Shown here: positions 18,760 to 31,000 of the stretch, one piece after another | Position numbering within the stretch: the first letter of the stretch is position 1 | How the letters are laid out: each line of letters starts with the position of its first letter | Assembly: GCA_026419775.2 (NCBI GenBank) | Contig: JAOPGA020001032.1 | Span: forward strand, 1 to 64,000 | Source of the DNA: Acrasis kona | Lineage: Eukaryota; Heterolobosea; Eutetramitea; Acrasida; Acrasidae | Direction: 5' to 3' | Length of the DNA: 64,000 nucleotides | Made by a program: the position numbers and the translations under genes | Notes under the pieces: model-generated | Databases searched by the model: none | The model's input: only the letters and a program-made list of their open reading frames with translations | Told to the model about the DNA's origin: nothing

Positions 18760-20721
18760 TTAAAAGGATGGTTTGTAAATGTTGTTGTTGTTGTTGTCTA
18801 GTCTGGCCATGGGTATGTCGTCATCATCGTCATCTTCAAGTATTTGTTGTTGTTGTGGTGGTGGTGATGGTATAGTTTCAATGTGTTGCTCTTCTTCTTC
18901 TTCTTCCTCTGGAATAAAGTCTTCATCAATGTCTTCATCAATTTCTTCTTGTACTTGTGGAGGTGGTTGTGATGGTGGTGGTGATGGTGTGGACTGGATG
19001 GTGGTGGGTGTTATGGGTTGTTGCTGTTGCTCTGATGATGGTTCTATGGAGATGGATCTGGGTGATGGATCGGTGGACGTGGATGGAGACCGAACGTCTT
19101 CCTTCTTTGGTATTTTGGTCTTGCTAGCTGTTACCTTTGCTACTCTTGATTGACGCTGTGGCGGTTGTTGTTGTTGTTGCGGTACTGGTGATGGATCTTT
19201 GGTAGCTTGAGCTGGTCTGTTCGTCTTTAGTGGTTCGTTATATGTGCTAGTGGTGGGCGTGGTAGATGTGCTTGATGACTTGACAGCGTTTGGTTTTGGT
19301 ATCTTTGATGGTTTTGATTCTTGTGGAGTTCTTGAACCGCTAGATGGGGGGCCAGATCGCTGCCCATCTGCTAGTGGTTTAGAGGGTGGAACCGGTCTAG
19401 TGGGTGCATCGACGACTGGTGATTTGATCTTTGTGCTTTGTGATTGTCTGGTCACCTCCACAGGTGACTGTTTGATTTGATTCTTGGCCATCAGCACAGA
19501 ATTTCTATACTCCTTGTCCTTTTCTTCGTATTTGGCTTTGAGCGATTCGATTTCCTCCAAGTATTTGGCTGTATCTGATTTATTAGCATTCATTGCTAGC
19601 TTGTACTTTTTTTCTGTAGACAACCTAGCTTTGACCTCAATGTCCCTCTTTCTCTTTTCCTCTTCCATTTCCTTCTTGAGCTCTTCAACCTCCTTTTCTA
19701 GTTTGTTCATGCGCTGTAGGCCCTCTTTTGTGACGTTGGCTTCCTTCATGATGGACTCCAAATCATAAACCTTCTTTTCTGTGACCTCAATCACCTTTTT
19801 CTTTTGCTCAATAATTACGTTCTTCTCATCTAATTGGTCCTTGAGTTTTTTTGTTTTTGTTTTTAAAAAGGCTGCTTCGCTTTTGAGTTGGTCAATGGTC
19901 TTTTCGTTTACTCCCGATGATTCTTCCAACGCCTTGGTTTGTTTTCTTTGTACTGTGGTAAGAGAGTAATTCTCTTTTGATAAGGCGTCGATTTGGATTT
20001 TATACTCTGTTATTTTGTTTTCCAGTTGAATGACTCTGTCTGTATCATTTCCTAACAGTTGCTTGCGTAAATCTTCGTTAGCTTTTTTGTAAAACTCCAC
20101 TTGCTTCATTAAGTTCTTCAACTCTTTATCGGTGGCGACCAAGACGCTTCTCTTCTTTTCAATCTTTACTCCCTTCTTAGACAGTTGTTCGTCGAGAGCA
20201 TTGTTCAACTCCAACATTTGCATCTTTAATTCTTGATTTTGCTGCTTCAAGATTTCAACTTGAGATTCTAGCTCTGAGTCACCTCTTGGTTCCTTCTTCT
20301 TTTTTTTTGTGGGAGATTTTGCCTCGCTTTTCAGGCTATAGTTGGAAGGACTTGATTGTGCATCTTGATTAAAGTCATTACCTTTTTCGTCGTCGGAGAA
20401 GTGCAAATCCTCCTGCTCCGGTTCTGGTTCTTGTTCGTGGTTAATGGAGTCATTTTGGTTAAAGTTTAACTCGGTGTTGCTACCCCTCACAGAAAGTGGT
20501 GCACTTGAAATATCGTTTTTTAACTCTGCCATCTCATCATCTGTGTCGTCTTTCGCGTCATGGATTTTTAAATCTGTCACCTTCTTTTTTTTCTTTCTCT
20601 TTTTTGGTGAAGCTTGTTCTACTTCATTATCAGCGTAAGGATCCTCAGATAGCTCCTTAAATTCCTCTTCGTTGAAATCCTCAAAGTCATCTCCAAACGT
20701 AGCATCGTGATCACTTGCCAT
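18760..20721 (-). CDS. Long coiled-coil protein with acidic head and Pro/Gln-rich tail
   Basis: 653 residues. An acidic N-terminus (DDFEDFNEEEFKELSED) is followed by a basic Lys patch (KKRKKKKK, about residue 40-47). Residues ~150-410 are a long heptad coiled coil (LKQQNQELKMQMLELNNAL, VIQLENKITEYKIQIDALSK). Then comes a low-complexity segment rich in Ser, Thr, Pro and Gln, and an acidic end with runs of Asp, Gln and Asn. The motif VQRKQTKALEE in the coil recalls lebercilin-type ciliary proteins, a weak resemblance. It is convergent with the His/Cys-rich gene, only 17 bases apart. Trinucleotide repeats at 18780-18800 encode the Asn run and may vary in length between strains. Confidence 0.8.
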   Translation of the reverse strand: MASDHDATFGDDFEDFNEEEFKELSEDPYADNEVEQASPKKRKKKKKVTDLKIHDAKDDTDDEMAELKNDISSAPLSVRGSNTELNFNQNDSINHEQEPEPEQEDLHFSDDEKGNDFNQDAQSSPSNYSLKSEAKSPTKKKKKEPRGDSELESQVEILKQQNQELKMQMLELNNALDEQLSKKGVKIEKKRSVLVATDKELKNLMKQVEFYKKANEDLRKQLLGNDTDRVIQLENKITEYKIQIDALSKENYSLTTVQRKQTKALEESSGVNEKTIDQLKSEAAFLKTKTKKLKDQLDEKNVIIEQKKKVIEVTEKKVYDLESIMKEANVTKEGLQRMNKLEKEVEELKKEMEEEKRKRDIEVKARLSTEKKYKLAMNANKSDTAKYLEEIESLKAKYEEKDKEYRNSVLMAKNQIKQSPVEVTRQSQSTKIKSPVVDAPTRPVPPSKPLADGQRSGPPSSGSRTPQESKPSKIPKPNAVKSSSTSTTPTTSTYNEPLKTNRPAQATKDPSPVPQQQQQPPQRQSRVAKVTASKTKIPKKEDVRSPSTSTDPSPRSISIEPSSEQQQQPITPTTIQSTPSPPPSQPPPQVQEEIDEDIDEDFIPEEEEEEEQHIETIPSPPPQQQQILEDDDDDDIPMARLDNNNNNIYKPSF

Positions 20722-21259
20722 TTGTACTAACCACTCACACTATTTGTAAAATTGGTTGACCATAAAGAGCGGCCCTAAATTCCATTCCAGCATACCATTC
20801 ATATGTCACACGTTGTTCGAAATTTGGTACCATATGTTTAATTATTTTTTCTTCTGGGATAATTCAATGAGTCATAATCATCAGATCAGGATGGTAACTA
20901 ATAATTTTGCAATACCCTGATTGTAGCAACCCCCAATTGGACTAATCAAACAGATCTGCTCCAAGTTAAAAACAACTTCTAGAAGGTCTGTAATTGATTA
21001 AAAGAGTCCCACAACTCCAACAAAAATTTTAATGAAAAAACATGGCTCCCATCTTTTCTTCTTACCATCTTTAAATGTCAAACTCACTGCCATATTCTTG
21101 TAAACGAAAGGTTGTTGAAATAAATCTATTTTTATTGGAAAAATCGCGGGAATTTTATTCCTTTTAATTTACTATATCCGTCCAGGGGAAAGGAGAAAAG
21201 CGAGGTGAGGAACACAGTTGCCACACTTGAATCTAACATATCATTAGCAGTCTAAAAAA
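20722..21259. other. Intergenic region, divergent promoters
   Basis: This lies between the coiled-coil gene and the LamG receptor gene. It is AT-rich, with no gene or structured RNA recognised. Confidence 0.5.
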
Positions 21260-24200
21260 ATGAACACAACAGCCTTCGCTCTGCTGTTAATTGTTGTCGT
21301 TGCGAGTGCGTCACTAATTTCTAACTACCCCTTCACAGAGACTTCTGGGACAATCATTAGGGACACCGTAAATGGGTATACCGGGCTTATAATAGGACCA
21401 GCGTCATTTGTACAAGCTAATAACCCCTCATCAACTACAAACACCATTTATTTTAATGGAAATTCTTTCATCGTCCTTCCTGCAAATATTACCGACTTTA
21501 GCAAATCTTGGTCCGTATCTATTTGGTGTAAAATTACAGCCGGAACACCTAACGGATGGTACACTTTCGTTGCAGTGGATGTCATCCCTGGTTCTGGAGC
21601 TATTGATAAAACTGACATATATTTACAGTAAGTTCTGGTCAAAAGACTACTAACAATGGCTAGGTGGAATAGCAATGAAAATAAATTCTGTGTTAGTGGA
21701 TTATGGCAATTGGTCTGCTATAAAGGAACTCAAATAGGTAATTGGTATCATCTTATTGCAGCCTTTAATGGAGTTACTATCACTCTTTATGTTAACGGAG
21801 TAAATCGTGGCACAAGTGATCCGGTACCAACGTATGCTGTTAGGCAAGCTTACGGAAATTGGTTCCTGGGATGCTCATGGTTCAAGCCAGGTTTTGGACG
21901 ACAGGACATGGTATATGGAAGCGCAGCTTTGTTTCAAATATATAACCATTCATTATCGGACAAAGAAGCGACTGACTTGTTTAACATTCAATACCAAAGC
22001 CCAATCCTTCCTATTGGAAGTGCAGGAGCATCTTACCAAACTAACGATGCATCTGGGAGTACTACATTTGCGGACAATGGTGGCACAAGTAATATAGCAA
22101 CGCTAGTGGGCTCCGGACTTACGATGAACTCTGCACAATCCGTAGCAACTTTTAATGGAAATGGTTTTATGTCAACTGCTTATCCTACGATTGACACCAC
22201 AAGAAACTTTACAGTCATGGCATGGGTCAATCCAACCAATGTCAACAATAATCAAACAGTGGTCAGTCAGGGGATAGGATATCTCAACAACATTTTTGCA
22301 TTGCAATTATCAGGCCAAAAATATGGATTTGTTGTGTATGGTCTTTCCGATGCCACTCCCTATTTGGCGGAATCAAGCAGTGCTGCTGTCGCTAATAAAT
22401 GGACTCACATTGCCGGTGTTTACAGCGCATTAACCAACACCATTCAATTCTTTGAAAACGGAAAATTGCAATCTATAGTTTCAAACGTGTACACCGATTT
22501 ATCTAAAAATGTCACTTTAATTGGCGCGTCTACTGGCCCTTCTGGAGTTGGAGGAATTGACAGATTTATTGGATCAATATCCAGAGTGAATATTTTACCA
22601 CACATGTTATCCCAAGCTAAAATTGTATCCATGATGAATTCTATCAACGCGACTACGAACATGTTACGAAATGGAGCTATTATTTACCTAGGGAATGCGG
22701 GTAAATTCATTACTCTGTCTTCTGCGCCTGGATGTGGGGGCTACTCTATGTTATCGACCACCACTAACATTCAATTGGCTCATCTCTTTCTAGTGATAAA
22801 ACCGGGATTTACAGGAGGAAATAGCATTAGTCTTCAATCGTACTCCAATCAATTATATGCTAGACATTGTAATGGTCAATTAATTCTTACTCCCAGTTCT
22901 TATGGTAGTTCTGCATTTAATGCAGACGCATCATTCAACCCTTATACTTCTCTTACTGGAGATTCGCAAAGTGTCTCTTTTCAAACAACAAACTACCCTG
23001 ATTATTTTATTGGAATGAATTCCAATATTACGGGTTTACAGGTACCTAACTTGGCCAACCTTAATATCTTTAGCTTCTTTGTTTATAACCGAACTTGTTA
23101 TGGTCAACCTTTAGGAAATGAATGTAGTGGACATGGTGCGTGTACTGCTCAGGGTACTTGTGATTGCTATCTTGGATGGTATGGTACAACTTGCAATGTT
23201 ACTAATCAGTTGGTCGCCCAATATGCATTCACAGAACAGTCGGGAAGTGTTGTGTATGACCCAATTAGTAATTTTAACGGAACTATAGTGAGAAATGTTA
23301 CAAGGGTTAGCGGTTCACCAGCTTACATAAATACAGCAGTTCAATTTATTGCCAAGGGTTACATTCTATTACCGCCGAATGTTGTTGTATTCACAGATCC
23401 ATGGACAATATCTTTTTGGGCAGTTATCGACGCTTCTTCTGACGCAAACAGCTGGTACACGTTTGTTTCAGCGGATAATTGGTTAAATCCATTTCCGCCA
23501 AGCTATTTAAACAATAATTTATACATACAATATAATGGAAATTTTGAAAAGTATTGCTCTTCGGCACATGGCACTACTGTTTGTTATAGTGGTCAATTGG
23601 GTATATGGTATCAAATCACAACCACATATAACACTACTCATTTAGCTCTTTATGTTAATGGTATTTTGAGATCAATAGCAGCAACTCCAGTTCAAGTCAC
23701 TGCAATCGGTAATTATATTTTGGGATCGGCTTGGTTAGATGGCGACGGCGTTACCAGATACGACGGTTTCTTTGGCTCTATGGCTATGGTTAAATTCTAT
23801 AATGGCGCTCTAACCAATGATGCAGTTATGAATGATTACAGAACTCAATCAATGTACGTGCCTTCTGGTGCTTACTATACCCCTAAATGATACTTCAACA
23901 TCGTCGATCTTGGATTATAGTGGAAATGCATTTAATGGAACGGTTGTTGGATCTGGTATTGTTATGCAAACTGCTCTCTCCTATATAACCCTAAATGGAA
24001 GTGGTTATGTGCAAGTGCCATTTGATGTAATTTCGGTTACTAATAGTTTTACTGTTATGGCTTGGGTTTATATTAGCAGTAACGATACCTCTGTAATTCA
24101 GACTGCAGTGAGCTTGACATCCGAAGGAACCAGTTCAATTAGCTTGCAATTCAACAAGACATTTATATTCAGTGTAAATGATTATGCACGTTCTATGCCC

Positions 24201-27065
24201 TTTATTTACTCTTCTGCGCGATCAAACAATTTTTCTAAAAGTGGTACGTGGACACATTTAACAGGCGTATATTATTACGAGACTAGCACTATCAGTTACT
24301 TCGAGAATGGTGTGCTACAGAGCAGCACTTCAGAAGTATATATACCTTCTAAAAGTTGTAGAGTGCTTATTGGAGCTGGCGCCTTCAACAATATTTATTA
24401 CAATCTAACAGGAGGCGTTTCAAGGGTTGGATTTTATCAACGAGCTTTAAATTCGTCTCAGATACTTTCTGTGATGGGCAATGCCCCAATATTTTATACC
24501 ACACCTACTCCGACACCTACCTTAGCATCCACGCCCACATCAAAACCCACCTGGTCTATTCTTACTGCAACCCCAGCAACCATTCCAACTGTGACACTCA
24601 CTTCCACACCTACTCCAACGCCAACTTCAATGCCCACACCAACAATTACCTTTGCACCCACACCAACGTCCACCCCAACATCAACACCTTCCCTATCATC
24701 AACTTTGACGCCCACTCCTCCTCCTACTATAACTACTTCGACATCCACTTCGACACCTACCTCATCTCCTTCTCCTACTGCGCCCCCAGCAACCATTCCA
24801 ACTGCAACACTCAATCCCACAACAACTCCCACACTAGTTAGCGATATTATAGCTAGCTCAAATAGTTCATCTCAGAATCTAGTGAATGAGTATAGCATAC
24901 TTAACGAGATTGTAAAATACGCAATAGGCAACATATCTACAACTAACCCGCTTGTTGAGGAATCTACACCAAATCTATCTGTATTGATTTCAAAAAACAA
25001 TGTTAGTAGCTTACTGGGATCTACTATCTCAAGTAACAATATATCAGTTACTTTCCCATCGAGCTTCAAATCCAGTATACCAACTTCTATACTCGCCAAC
25101 CCAAATTCAGAAATAATCCTATTAGCCGTATTTAACTTATTTAACAAATCTATGACAAGTGGTGTTCTTACTCTCAAATTATTTGACTTTGACAGCAAAC
25201 AAGTTATCAATATAAGCAATTTATCTGAACCTATATCATTCAATGTTGGAATCAATAGTGCTGTAAAGCTTTTAAATCAAACACAATCCCTAATCAACTC
25301 GTCTTATGTTATCCAACCTATTTGTAAATTCTTCAACGAAGAGTTGAATGACTGGAGCACAGATGGTTGTTATTATGTAAATCACACTAGCAATGTGTAT
25401 ATATGTGCTTGTAATCATACTACTGACTTTAGCGTATTCATGGAAGCTGTTCCTAGGCTAAATTATCTAAGCTTGAATGATCTATCTTTAATAGTTAATC
25501 TAAACAAGGACAATTTTGCAACAGTTATCGTTCTGTCTGTTTTAAGTGGTGTATATGTAATATCTATCATGGTAACAATTATATTGTCCTTATTTACCAA
25601 TTGGAAAACCAGTGTTGATGAACAAGAGGTAAAAAAAATAGGTTCATTCCGATTTTTCTTGTATAAGTATCTATATTATTGTCAGTATATATCTTTTTTC
25701 GGATCGAAACAAAATGGTTCATTCGGGAGACGAGAAAAGATTACTATTGTTTACATGTTTATTGTGGGATCAATGTTGGGTAATGCATTGTCTTTTGGCC
25801 AAACCAATAGTGATAACATCGGGCAAATGATCGCAGCTGGCTTTATTTGTAGTATGATTGTTAGCCCTTTTACAGCTGTTTTCATCTTTATGTTCAGTAA
25901 AACACAAAAAAGAAAATCAAACAATAAAGTTGTGATTCGACCTATTATCATTTCTACTGTAGTAGAACCTGTACAACAGGATGGGGATTTTAAGAAGGAA
26001 GTAATTATTGATAATAGGGTGTTATCATTATTAAAAGAAGAAGATTGCCAGTTTGGAAAGCTACAGCCATCATTACAAATAAACGAGAATTACCGCAAGT
26101 ATAGTGTATTATCTCAAGTAATGGATGAATTAGACGACAAATGCGATAAGTTAATCGATTATGGACATAAAATAATGTCTAAAATTACTTGGCAGGGAAT
26201 TGTATTGTTTGTGTTATCATCTTTACTGTATTTTTCAATTGTGGCGGCTTTTGTTGTTGCCGCGCCCTATTGTTTTAAGATTTTAAGTGATGTTGTCATG
26301 TCCGCAATTACAAGCTTACTTGTAGTTACATATTTCATAGCGATATTTGCTATTTTCGCACACGTTAGAATTAAAAAATTTAACGATGGTACATTGGAAG
26401 TATGGAGGGGGTCAAAAAGAACAATTGTTATTGGAGTTTTGATTATTATCTTGCTGTTATGCTTGATTGCGGTGCTAGCCACAATTAATGGCGCTGTGAT
26501 ACCTGTACAATCCTTTTGGTATAATCGTGCTATTATCATCAATATCAGCCTAGCAATTTTAATTGTATTGTGTGTAATATGGATTTTATTTATGAGCATT
26601 AATCGCAAAATACAAATAAAAGATGAACAAACTGAGATGAACAAAAATAAATTGGTATACAAGATAAAACAGAGGCTAGCCATGGGAGAGATCTTACCGT
26701 GGTGGACTATATTCTTTACATACATTTTATGTTTATGTTATATAGGCGTCGCATCTTACTTGCTTATAATATATGGTATCAAATTTGGGTCAGAGTCAAA
26801 TTTTTGGCTAGGTGCTTGTGGATTGTCTTTCGTTCAAGATGCTTTACTGAATTCACCATTTGGGTTTATTATAAAGACAGTAATATTCGTTTTGATATTG
26901 GAGTTCTTTGAAGCAGTATTTTTTGGTTTTGCAAGCAAGAAGCAAGATTTACGCAATCAGCAACACATTGTGAAAATTGAACAAATCAAATTTAAAATTC
27001 CAGACATCAAAGAAAATGAGTTGTGTATTACTGAGGTAAACAGCGAGACCACAAACAATGTATGA
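21260..27065 (+). CDS. LamG/EGF adhesin with GPS and polycystin-1-like membrane region; one apparent frameshift
   Basis: Exon 1 (21260-21627) starts with a signal peptide. A 36-base intron precedes exon 2 at 21664. Four LamG/concanavalin-like modules (about 21310-22000, 22010-22670, 23200-23870, 23880-24480) flank an EGF-like module (NECSGHGACTAQGTCDC, ~23116). A Thr/Pro-rich stalk spans 24490-24840. Then comes a GAIN-like region and GPS motif (CKFFNEELNDWSTDGC.., ending CACNHTTDFSVF, 25320-25440) and about nine membrane helices. ITIVYMFIVGSMLGNALSFGQ and FWLGACGLSFVQDALLNSP match polycystin-1 family helices. A PLAT domain and the channel core are not evident. Around 23882-23887 the frame shifts by one base inside module 4. 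Upstream LamG repeats show both frames are coding, so an indel (real or assembly) is likely; a 67-base intron 23854-23920 is the alternative. Confidence 0.8.
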
Positions 27066-27543
27066 GTACTAAAGCACACATTAAGTGTGCTCAACTCGGT
27101 CATACTATTTGATTTGATCTGATCATGCTTATAAAAAGAAGGACAACCATCCATTATAATAGGGATTACAATGATACCCAGTAATATCTCATCCGAAATT
27201 AGATGGAAATGACGTAAAGACGAAAAAACGACGAAGGTGATCTTCTACTTTTTCAAAAATAATTCTCCTGTAACATCGAAGCAGCACAAGGACAGTACAA
27301 CAAGCAGTGGGGACTTGCAGCAAAACAATCGGGCAATTATATAACTCCAGTCAGTCTCAGAATTAGAGAGGAAGAATATGATGGGATTGCTCAAGTGTAG
27401 TTTTGATAATAAATGCTTTTAATACACCATCAATGCTTTCTGTCTGCACGAAACATAGTAGCAATGAACATTCATTCCATAACTTACATTAGGTTAAAGA
27501 ACGTGTATCGTATATCTGAAAATATCATGTGTCGCAAGTGCTT
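27066..27543. other. Intergenic region with a 3' hairpin
   Basis: No gene was recognised. Just after the receptor stop, AGCACAC (27073-27079) and GTGTGCT (27085-27091) form a perfect 7-bp stem with a 5-base loop, possibly a 3' UTR hairpin. The rest is ordinary AT-rich sequence. Confidence 0.5.
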
Positions 27544-27753
27544 TTATTTTTCATTCTGACCTTCGCTTGAATGCTGAGACAATAAATCAGTTACTTTAGG
27601 ACCTTCTTTATTGGGATGAGTATTTATGGCGTCATTGACCCGTTGAGTGCCAGAAAGAATTGGCGCCATCATTGTTTTGAAGTGCCTCGCACGAATTCTG
27701 TAGACATACTGATACTGTCTAACTTTGTGCGGTGGAAACACTCGGGCCGTCAT
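27544..27753 (-). CDS. Small basic hypothetical protein
   Basis: A 69-residue frame from ATG 27753, beginning MTARVFPPHKVRQYQYVYRI. The N-terminal half is basic and aromatic; the C-terminal half is hydrophilic. Small basic proteins of this kind are common among organelle-targeted subunits, but I recognise no family. Support beyond an open frame is limited. Its N-terminal codons lie in one arm of an imperfect inverted repeat (27711-27747 against 27783-27819), the other arm encoding a degenerate copy of the same peptide on the opposite strand. Confidence 0.4.
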   Translation of the reverse strand: MTARVFPPHKVRQYQYVYRIRARHFKTMMAPILSGTQRVNDAINTHPNKEGPKVTDLLSQHSSEGQNEK

Positions 27754-27819
27754 ACTGGATACAAATTCAATTTTTAATATTTATCCGTAAGTGTTTCCAC
27801 GGCTCGAGGTTAGACAGTA
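27711..27819. repeat. Imperfect inverted repeat around the start of the small gene
   Basis: The arm TACTGTCTAAC..GTGGAAACACT (27712-27742) recurs in reverse complement at 27790-27817. GTGGAAACACT is a perfect 11-base core (27732-27742 against 27790-27800) and ACTGTCTAAC is a second matched block. The loop of about 45 bases contains the start codon of the small minus-strand gene. It looks like an inverted duplication of its 5' coding end. Confidence 0.7.
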
Positions 27820-28082
27820 ACAAAATCGCCATTATTCAGATTCCATTATCCCTCGGTTTTATTTTTAGATAACCAGAGGTTATGACGGTTATGGCTAAGG
27901 GGCACACTGGTCGCGACATACTTGAACATAGCCATCAAGTGAGTGCATTATTAATGAAAATAACTAGCAGGAATATTAAACCTCCAACATTTTTCTTTCT
28001 TAAAACAGACAAAGATTCCAAACGGGATGGGTCAATCCAAAAAAGATTAATCCTAGAATTTATATCCACTACCAACCGTAAC
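27754..28082. other. Divergent promoter region of the small gene and the adenylyl cyclase
   Basis: It contains one arm of the inverted repeat and an in-frame open stretch upstream of the cyclase ATG (from 27882), which I treat as 5' leader because the signal peptide starts at 28083. Confidence 0.5.
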
Positions 28083-31000
28083 ATGAAGCTATCAATGTGG
28101 TTGGCGCTCATCCTCACGATATCATATTCAGTATGTCAGACGTACATAAATTTTGGACAATCTGCTGCGATGACGGGATCGAACTCATTTCTAGGACTAC
28201 AACTTCGTATGGGAATATTAATGGCATTTAACGAAACAAATAACGCCGGAGGTGTAAATGGAGCGCTTCTATCGCTCATTACGCTAGATGATCTATATGA
28301 CCCCAACTACGCCCTGAACAATACGATTCAATTTGTAAACAATGCAAGTATTTTTGGATTGATTGGTTACGTTGGAACATCAACCACGATTATATCTCTT
28401 CCGGTTTCTAATGCTGCTGGACTACCTTTCATCGGTGCTTTCACGGGAAGTCCCGCGCTTCGGAATTTTACCAAAAACATCATCAACGTTAGGGCCGGAT
28501 ATTACGATGAGATGACAGGAACCCTTAATTATCTGGTTAACAAACTAAATCTACGGAGGATATCAATATTGTAACTATTACTACATTTACGATCTAATCT
28601 ATTTCAGCTACCAATCGGATTCATTTGGACAAGCAGGATACATGGGATTAACTGCCGCACTATCAGCAATCAGAATGAAACTAGTGAGCGAGGCGACATA
28701 TGTGAGAAACACAGTGGCAGTGGAGGACGGCGTCAATATCATCGCACAAGGTAACCCGGATGCGATTGTAATGGTGGGGACATATTCGGCGCTTGGTAAA
28801 TTTGTATCATTGGTCAAGGCCAACACCACGCTATATCCACAGAATATAACATTCACCGCAGTAATTTTCACATTCACGAAAGAATCTCACATTTTAGGTT
28901 TCATTCACCGGCACAACAGCTCTGTTGGGCGAATTAGGGCCTTTGTATGGTAATGTGGTGGTATCACAGGTCACACCAGACCCAAATGACAGAAGGTACA
29001 AATTGGTAAGAGAGTATCAAAGATTACTACAACCAGGGGTGTCACCCGATTATGTATCATTAGAGGGCTACATTATCGGTAAAGTAGTGGCCAGGGCACT
29101 AAGAGGTGCCAATGCAATAACTAGATCGGCATTTATACAAAATTTTTATGATGTTTCAGACTTCTATATAGATGGGATTACGTTGGGCCCATATTCCGAT
29201 TGTACACCCGGTATCATGATGTACCCCATCAATCAAGATGCGTGCGGATGTAACTCTGGAACACGCAGTGTGTGGATGTCATCACTCGGTGCTAATAATA
29301 CCCACAGCAACATCGATGGGGCAGAGTTGTATTTTCCGTCAACATGTTCCTCCAATCCTTATCAAGCCATCTTAGAGCCAATTGTATTTGTTTACTTACT
29401 ACCGGCATCCACATTCTCTGCCAATCAAATGTTGATGGGATTAAAGAGCGCGTTCTTCGAGTATAACAATAAGGCCATCAATCAAAGGAATATCACTCTC
29501 AGGGCAATGACTTACTCATCATTGAAACAAGTTGACCAGTATGTGAATTATTTATTACAAGATACAACAGTCGCGGTGATTGGTGGGGTCGACAATACAG
29601 TGAATGAATATTTGGGCCAAACATTACCGTCCTACATGCCATTGATTGGATGCGCCACTGGATCTACAGAGATGCGAAAGTATTTTTCGTCCAATATTAT
29701 TCACATTAGACCATCATTTACCGACGAAGCGAGCTCGTTGATAAATTATTGGATCAACACAAAAGTGTTTTACAACTTTGCACTCATTTATCACAATACA
29801 TCATCAGGTAGACAGGTCTACAACAGCATGAATGCGGTCATGTTTAACGTTGGATTGAACATGACCTATCAATATTCATATGAGAGTGATGCAGACATTC
29901 CACGTATTTGTGGAATGATATCGCCCGCTTCCAAGACCCAAGTGTATATTCTTTATAGTCACCAAGTCAAGTCTTTGGTGAATTTAGCCACTTGTATAAA
30001 TAGCAAGGACCCAAATGCGTATTTATCCACTCTTGGCCAAGTGGATGATTTAGAGTTGAAGAATGCATTACCGAGTGGAGTCACCATTTACCTGTCTTCA
30101 ATATTACCCAATGCAAACACGACCAGTAATTTATTGTCCAGTAATCTCCTTAGCACTTTATCGAAAATGAAAGTCGACGCCAATCCCTCTTCGTTCATGA
30201 TGGAGGGATATTTGGCGGGTGGAATGATTAATAACGTGTTGTATTCTCTTCCATCCAATTCGATTACTCCCTCTACATTTAAAAGAGCAATCTATGAACA
30301 GAGCATCATGACCATTGCGGGTGTAAATCTGGGTCCTTATACCATGTCTTATTGCGTGGAGCAATCCATCAACAACGACACGTACATGACCAATACTACT
30401 AACTATGGTATGAGCGCCTCTTGTTGTAACAGCGGCATACGCTCTCTATTCCTATCCAGCGTGTCTTCCGATGGAAGAGCGGATCTACCACAAAGCACCA
30501 CTAGTTTCACTGGATGCTATTTTCCACTCAGTAGTTTAAATCTACCCGTTGTAATAGGCATATCGTCCAATGGAGCTTCTAATTCATCCTCATCTTCATA
30601 CAAGTATATAATAGGAGTGAAGGCGGCTCTATCTAGTTTGAACTCTCAAAGAATTCTGCAAGACACTCAACTGGTGTTATATGTGTTAGATAACTATGGC
30701 AATAGCACGTTAACTCAATTGCAAGTCGATTTAATAAAGAATGAAAAGAGAGGGATTGCGCTGGTTGGCATGGATTATGATGACTCTTTAGCTAGTTATC
30801 AAATGCCAATCATCGGTGCGCGATCCAATAATCCATTGTTGTATAGTCCATTCAATAAGTACTTTATCAATACCAGATCCTCACTTATTGATTTGTCCGT
30901 CATGTTGGTTAATCACATGATTAGTAAATTTCCTGACGTGAAAACATTGTTGGTTTATCAGAAGGAATTTGATTCTTGTAAAAACAATATAATAAAGTAT

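Noticed and set aside
24494-24832. Minus-strand Val/Gly-rich frame opposite the receptor's Thr/Pro stalk
   Set aside because: Antisense shadow of a low-complexity coding repeat.
27882-28082. 67-codon N-terminal extension of the adenylyl cyclase
   Set aside because: It would bury the signal peptide; translation from 28083 places the signal at the N-terminus.
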